Both the position numbers and the translations under genes were made by a program. This document shows positions 59,534 to 64,000 of a stretch of 64,000 nt of DNA, in pieces; the first letter of the stretch is position 1, and each line of letters opens with the position of its first letter. This DNA is from Arthrobotrys musiformis (lineage: Eukaryota > Ascomycota > Orbiliomycetes > Orbiliales > Orbiliaceae): the NCBI GenBank assembly GCA_036971715.1, contig JAVHJL010000002.1, positions 1,396,501 to 1,460,500 on the forward strand. The letters are read 5' to 3'. Under the pieces are notes generated by a model. That model was given only the letters and a program-made list of their open reading frames with translations, searched no databases and was not told where the DNA came from.

Positions 59534-60922
59534 ATGGAGTTCGAAGCAAAACAAGCAAGTCGACGTCTTTCGCCGATCGAAACCACCCCACCAGAGGTTC
59601 TTTCCAAAATCATCAGCTACCTCCAAAAACCCGACATGAACTCCCTCCTCCGAGTTTCCAAAAGTTTCTACTATGCAACCTATCCCCACCTTTGGCGGAC
59701 ATTTGACACGCCTACTTGGAAAAGGAGCACCAACATCCGGAAATTGCTTGCACTTGTCAAAGACCGTGGCGTCGACGCTCTCGGCTTCAATTATACAAAG
59801 AATTTGAGTTTTTCTCCGTGGAATCTGGCGGACCCTTACCCCAATAGCGAGTGTACCCTTTTCGGCCAATTCTTCGATATACTATCTGATTTGCTCACGA
59901 CCGGCAAAATGAAGCTTCGACGGATAGAATTTTACTGGGAAGACTACGGTACGTTAGCTTATTCAGATAACTAATTAAATGAAACTCATTTCCATCTTCG
60001 AGTTTGTACACCTAGCTAAACCATTCGGCTGGCGACTTTAGACTTCATTACTAGCGAAGGCTCGAATTTCCTACAAGTTGTGAAGGAATACTCAAAATCG
60101 AATCCACTATCTATCAAAGCATATGCAGATTGGAAGCAAGAGCCATACGCTATTCTCTACTTCCCAATGGAGATGTTCGCTCTAGAATGCTTTACATCTT
60201 TCGAGATTCCCCTCTTTTGCGGTGACATAGAATTCGAAGACTATGAGATTATCGAACAGATAGAAATGATTGTCCAACTATTACAACAGACTACTTCTCT
60301 CAAACATCTCTGGTTGAAAGGGTCCCAGAACTACCGGGATTCCGACGTTCGGGCAGTCCGACCACCTGAATTAGAACAACTACAAACGGCAATCACAAAT
60401 CTAACCCAGCTCCAAAGCCTCACAGTTTCATATCTGGTGTTCCATCCTTCTTTTTTCATCGTCCCTCCTAAAGGTGTCAGAGAGTTGAATCTGCTGCAAG
60501 TAGTTTCGATTGAATGGTGGCGAAAGTTTGCTGCGTGCACTCTCACAAATGTGACAGATTTGGAGGTACACGCTCCACATATGGGACTAGAAAGCAATGG
60601 AGAGCCATCGGTATGGTGGGGACCAGACGATGCCGAAGCCAATGAACTAAAGGACGAAAATTACAAATTCAAACTTGAGGAAATAGCAGTACGGAATTTG
60701 AAAAGGTTCTATACATCACCACGGTCCTTTTACTGCCCCGAGGACTTTGTGGATTTGATAATGAAGCGTAACAAGGACCTTGACATCAAACAGCTGCAAG
60801 AGGTTTTACTTGACCGAGAAGATTGGAGATCAGGAACACAATCAGTATCGCGAGAGTCTGATTTCGGTGAACTGGAGTTCGCCGTCTGGCGTGTGCAAGA
60901 GAGATTTATGGGACGGAACTGA
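59534..60922 (+). CDS. F-box protein
   Basis: Exons 59534-59948 and 60042-60922, one phase-1 intron, giving 431 aa. The N-terminal F-box is clear at residues 14-56: LSPIETTPPEVLSKIISYL, then MNSLLRVSKSFYYATYPHLWR. The remainder is a long alpha/beta region without obvious Leu-rich repeats, containing segments such as LKHLWLKGS and LQSLTVSYLVFH spaced like degenerate LRR strands. F-box proteins bind Skp1 and recruit substrates to SCF ubiquitin ligases. The start ACCATGG is optimal. A longer frame reading in another phase upstream (59286-59639) overlaps it and is not coding. Confidence 0.88.
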
Positions 60923-61751
60923 GGAAAGGGAACCTTGTACATGCACAGGTCTGGTAACATTCGCGGGCTATTACACATGTTTTTTGATCGATACACGCGA
61001 GCGAGCTGGTGCGCCTGGCCATGTGGGAAAGTGTGCCAAGACTAGGAATTCTGAACACAAAAACAAATAGCTTGCATGTATTGCGCTTACACTTTCAGCC
61101 TGCTTCATCAACCCCCCCTTCTTTCTTTTCTTTCTTTTTTCTCTTTCTTAGATCTTTTATATCGCTAATGGAGGGCCATGTCACCACCGGGGGCTTGCCT
61201 TTGGCCCAATATAATAAATTTTTAATTCTTATTCGAAACTTCTTCCACCTCGGGATTACGGGGCAAACTTTCCATCAAATATTTGACGCCTGCCCCCATA
61301 AATCCATCGAAACCCCCCGATGCCGAGGGTTATTATGCGGAAGAGAGCGGCGTTAAATACAAATTTCTTATGGATGGGCTTGAGGATACCCTTAAGAGAA
61401 TAGAGCTTGATGCTGATGTAAGATATCGGGAGATTATAGCCCGCGTAATTTCTTATTGAGATTGTAACTGACAACTGAGGAATACAAGACATTGCAGAGA
61501 TATATCAATTGCACGGATGACAAACTGGTAGAGCTTGAATTGCTAGTGGATGGGCTATTTTCAGTACGATCACAGGCACCTAGGTCTGTTTCGGAGTTAA
61601 AGGGGGCAATGGTCGTATATTTGAATAAAGGGGCTTCCAAAGCTATTATGGATAATAATTCCGATTTCACAAATACAAAAATATCTAATCAGGATGTATA
61701 TTTTCTCAGCCAGATAAGCATGTGATGATTTAGGGCTATTGAGAGACGGTG
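60923..61751. other. Convergent 3' intergenic region
   Basis: It lies between the 3' ends of the F-box and SDR-like genes. It contains T/C-rich sequence near 61110-61155. Two 77-115-codon frames have no recognisable features. A helix-like segment readable on the plus strand at 61490-61725 is not supported by a start context or family match. Confidence 0.45.
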
Positions 61752-62916
61752 TTACTTTGTCTCATCGCTAGGCTCCTTGACTATGCTACTACTCCCAGTC
61801 GGCTTGCTAGGCTTGGTAGGCTTACTGGACTTAGTAGGCTTACTGGATTCGGTAGGCTTACTGGACTTGGTAGGGCTGCCAGTCTTCGTATACCTACTAG
61901 TCTTCCGAGGCCCACCAGTCTTTCTACGCTTACTGCCCTCTGTTGGATGACTAGGCTTTGTAACCAGCGGTCTCGCAGTTTCCCAATCCACTGCCTTCCC
62001 TTCAATCCAAAGTTGCCCAGTTACCCCTTCCAGATCTCCTAACGCCAGAAAAGTGGGCGTGATACCACCACTATAAGCGTAATCAGCGTAGTTCCAATCA
62101 TCACCACCAGAGGCATTGATCAAGAATTTCGGTTTTTGTTCCGCCAAAATGAAAGTATACGCTGCCAACCCCACCCTCGGAATGATGTATGGGGTATTGT
62201 CGGGAGTATTAGGAGATCGAGTCCGAAGCCTCATCCATCCTTCCTCCAGCAGTTTCCCAGCAGCAGAATCGCCCCAATATTTCCGCATTAAATTGTCCAG
62301 ATGTTTTTCTTCGAGATTTATTCGGCTGAACTTATCAGCAAGTTCCTCTTTCGAGATCCAGTGTCTTGCCCCGCCGCCGCCAACCGACACATTGACTACT
62401 CTGCTATCTCCAGCCTGATCCATAATCGGGAGCAAAAGCCTCAGCAAGTTCTTTGAACCAAAATATGTTCTGCTAACTGCCTCCTTAGCATCTGCAAATT
62501 CCTGCAACGGTGCATTGACGAGAATTGATAAAGGTCTCGCCCCGTGGCTTGGTCGGTGGGTATCTTGAATTTGGTCTCTCAACGCCTTAATTGAACCGGA
62601 ACTCTCCACGTCCAGTTCTGCGAATTTTATTTCGGAGCCACTCGATTCCAGGGCCTTTGCTGTTTCTTTGTCTTGACCGAAATTGAAGTTACTGATCTCG
62701 CCGCTAGAACCACTTCGTCTGGTCATGTAAATTGTGAGTGGATGTCTGGTGCTTTGCAGCATCGAACAAACGACCCGGTATCCGGCACCTGGATGATAAA
62801 ATGTCTTCTATGTTAGAAAGTTTGAAAGAAAATATATAAACGGAATACCTCAATTAATTTTGAAACTTGCCTTTGAAGGCATCCGTCACCACCGCGATTT
62901 TGGTACGGCTACTCAT
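61752..62916 (-). CDS. SDR-like protein with degenerate active site and GC-AG intron
   Basis: Exons 62916-62871 and 62788-61752, 360 aa. The intron begins GCAAGT and ends CAG, a GC-AG intron; splicing gives MSSRTKIAVVTDAFKGAGYRVV, the first strand and turn of a Rossmann fold. The normal TGxxxGxG becomes TDAFKGAG. The segment PLSILVNAPLQEFADAKEAV matches the NNAG strand region, and SRVVNVSVGGG matches the Ser strand. The catalytic YxxxK appears as YIIPR, with Arg for Lys. The arrangement follows carbonyl-reductase-like SDRs that have an insertion before the Tyr. Loss of the cofactor Gly and the Lys suggests weak or no dehydrogenase activity. The C-terminal 60 residues are a Lys/Ser/Pro/Thr repeat (KPTKSS units), not part of the fold. 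The gene is convergent with the F-box gene. Confidence 0.8.
61816..61875 (-). repeat. 18-nt tandem repeat encoding KPT-SSKPT units
   Basis: Three adjacent copies of an 18-nt unit (61816, 61834, 61852) plus a partial copy, differing at two or three positions, in the 3' coding region of the SDR-like gene. Each copy encodes a six-residue Lys/Pro/Thr/Ser unit. Confidence 0.85.
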
Positions 62917-63599
62917 ATTGCATTGAGTTGTCAGCGCAGAGTCGAGCCTAGAATCCGGCCGCTTCTTAGATCACGGATGCACGAGCATTCGGTGGCTTCT
63001 CATCACGTGGATTGAAGTCTATGGATATATCTTAGTCTATAGTTAGCATCTCCACTATTGTTATACGAGCGCTATTCCTGGCGGCTAGTTTACGAGGTTC
63101 ACTATTCGTACCTCGAGGATTGTTTAAGTTATCTGTTCGCAAATTTTAATTTTGTCGCAGTATAATGCAACAAGGTTAGCTAGTGTTGTCGGAGCAAGAA
63201 GTATATACTACCCGACGTCGACGTCGACGTGAGCAAAATTATCACACATTATACAACCATAAAAGCGATAGAGTTTTGTCGTAAAGAAATATACCTAAAT
63301 CCACCTATTCAAAATGATAAATACCAAGAAAATTGAAAGGTTTGATTCAAAAGAGACTCGGGCTTGAAAAAAAAATAAAAAATTATTGATTCTCCACACG
63401 GGAGCTAATTCTCGACACAAATACAACATGAAATTAAATGCGTTGTGATAGATCTAAATACAAAGTACTATTATCGATATATCACGGACTTACATAAGTA
63501 GTTTTATATAATTATTGGTGGTAGATCTGTTTAATTGATAGAATGATCGCGGTCCAGATGTTTTTAATGGTTCTAGGCCAGTGTTAATTCATAATTTGC
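62917..63599. promoter_or_regulatory. Intergenic region upstream of the SDR-like gene
   Basis: About 680 bp of AT-rich sequence with no gene. It contains a 16-bp perfect palindrome ACGTCGACGTCGACGT at 63215-63230 and an A-rich run near 63365-63385. Confidence 0.5.
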
Positions 63600-64000
63600 C
63601 TATGCTAATCCTCCTCTCAATTCACAGAGCCCATTTTCTATTTCCTCTTCATCAAGCCGAGGATACATGTAATCACCAGTTCTCCCAGACATCCTTACAA
63701 TTCGACTGATATTTGCATGTAGCCAGAGGATATGAGGATGTGGAAGGGGCCGTAAATCAGGGTCGTCAGTTCGAAACCACAGGATTTCTCCGTTTTCTAG
63801 CGGTCTCCTCATAGACTGGTGAAATATTCTTGTCATATTGACGTTAGGATCTTCACTTAATATATATGAATCAATATCATCGGTGGATAGACTGTGAATG
63901 CCAGTACCGGAACCTCTGGTTGATAAAGGCTTAGTTTGGCGAGGGATTTGCGTGAAGCGCACAGGATACTCGGCTGGGATATCTGTTTCTCCAAATTTTG
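63600..64000 (-). CDS. C-terminal part of an unidentified protein (possibly fungal HNH_2-type), cut by window edge
   Basis: The minus-strand frame is open from the right edge (first full codon at 63998) to the stop at 63600, giving 132 visible residues and no start within view. The segment HPHILWLHANISRIVRMSGRTGDY resembles the LHAAIxxVLHMSGA stretch common near the C-terminus of fungal HNH_2-domain proteins of unknown role, but the HNH motif itself would lie outside the window. Acidic residues DEEEIENG follow. The family call is tentative. The reading frame itself is well supported by its length and open upstream end. Confidence 0.5.
   Translation of the reverse strand, partial: KFGETDIPAEYPVRFTQIPRQTKPLSTRGSGTGIHSLSTDDIDSYILSEDPNVNMTRIFHQSMRRPLENGEILWFRTDDPDLRPLPHPHILWLHANISRIVRMSGRTGDYMYPRLDEEEIENGLCELRGGLA

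Noticed and set aside
59286..59639. 117-codon frame overlapping the F-box start
   Set aside because: It is out of phase with a clear F-box beginning at an optimal ATG.

Overview
The window is nuclear DNA of a filamentous ascomycete (Pezizomycotina). The evidence is short spliceosomal introns (about 50-190 nt, mostly GTAAGT/GTATGT donors and CTAAC/CTGAC branch sites), long CT-rich leaders, and fungus-typical families: a Zn2Cys6 transcription factor with a fungal_trans domain, a DHA1 major-facilitator transporter, an AROM-like protein, a QsuB-type dehydroshikimate dehydratase and a DIME-motif calcium uniporter. Several assignments fit a leotiomycete, pezizomycete or orbiliomycete, but the genus cannot be named from sequence alone. 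No rRNA, tRNA, CRISPR array or transposon was recognised. Gene models were spliced by hand, and exon phases were checked for every multi-exon gene.

Layout. 1-3415 (-) is a six-exon, 3'-truncated zinc-finger/GTPase/RING/patatin gene. 4914-5054 (-) is a 46-aa membrane microprotein. 6266-7735 (-) is a family III CoA-transferase. 8809-10710 (+) is a multi-pass membrane protein of unknown family. 13014-13139 (+) is a 41-aa membrane microprotein behind a CT-rich promoter and a 5'UTR intron. 19001-25376 (+) is a 2057-aa Q-rich protein preceded by several kb without another gene. 27853-29756 (+) is an MFS transporter. 30639-31538 (+) is a secreted Cys-containing protein. 33231-34680 (+) is a Ser/Thr-rich coiled-coil protein. 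35479-36750 (+) is a BTB protein. 37540-42221 (+) is a DEAH/DEVH RNA helicase. 42956-47294 (-) is the fusion described below. 51440-54605 (+) is a nine-exon Zn2Cys6 factor. 55930-57035 (+) is a flavin-reductase-like protein. 57202-58815 (-) is a mitochondrial calcium uniporter. 59534-60922 (+) is an F-box protein. 61752-62916 (-) is a degenerate SDR with a GC-AG intron. 63600-64000 (-) is the 3' part of a further gene.

The most interesting locus is 42956-47294. Five exons encode one predicted 1312-aa protein. It joins a 3-dehydroshikimate dehydratase (TIM barrel plus HPPD-like VOC domain, both metal sites intact) to the C-terminal half of AROM or the quinate repressor. In that half the type I dehydroquinase keeps every catalytic residue I could check. 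The shikimate-kinase-like segment has no P-loop, and the shikimate-dehydrogenase-like segment lacks the catalytic Lys and Asp and the dinucleotide loop. The predicted chemistry is dehydroquinate to dehydroshikimate to protocatechuate on one chain, with two pseudoenzyme domains that could sense pathway ligands. Its 5' end faces the Zn2Cys6 factor gene across about 4.1 kb.

Other notable points are the patatin architecture with altered motifs, two microproteins of the same design, a 14-nt microexon just before the uniporter selectivity motif, and the GC-AG intron.
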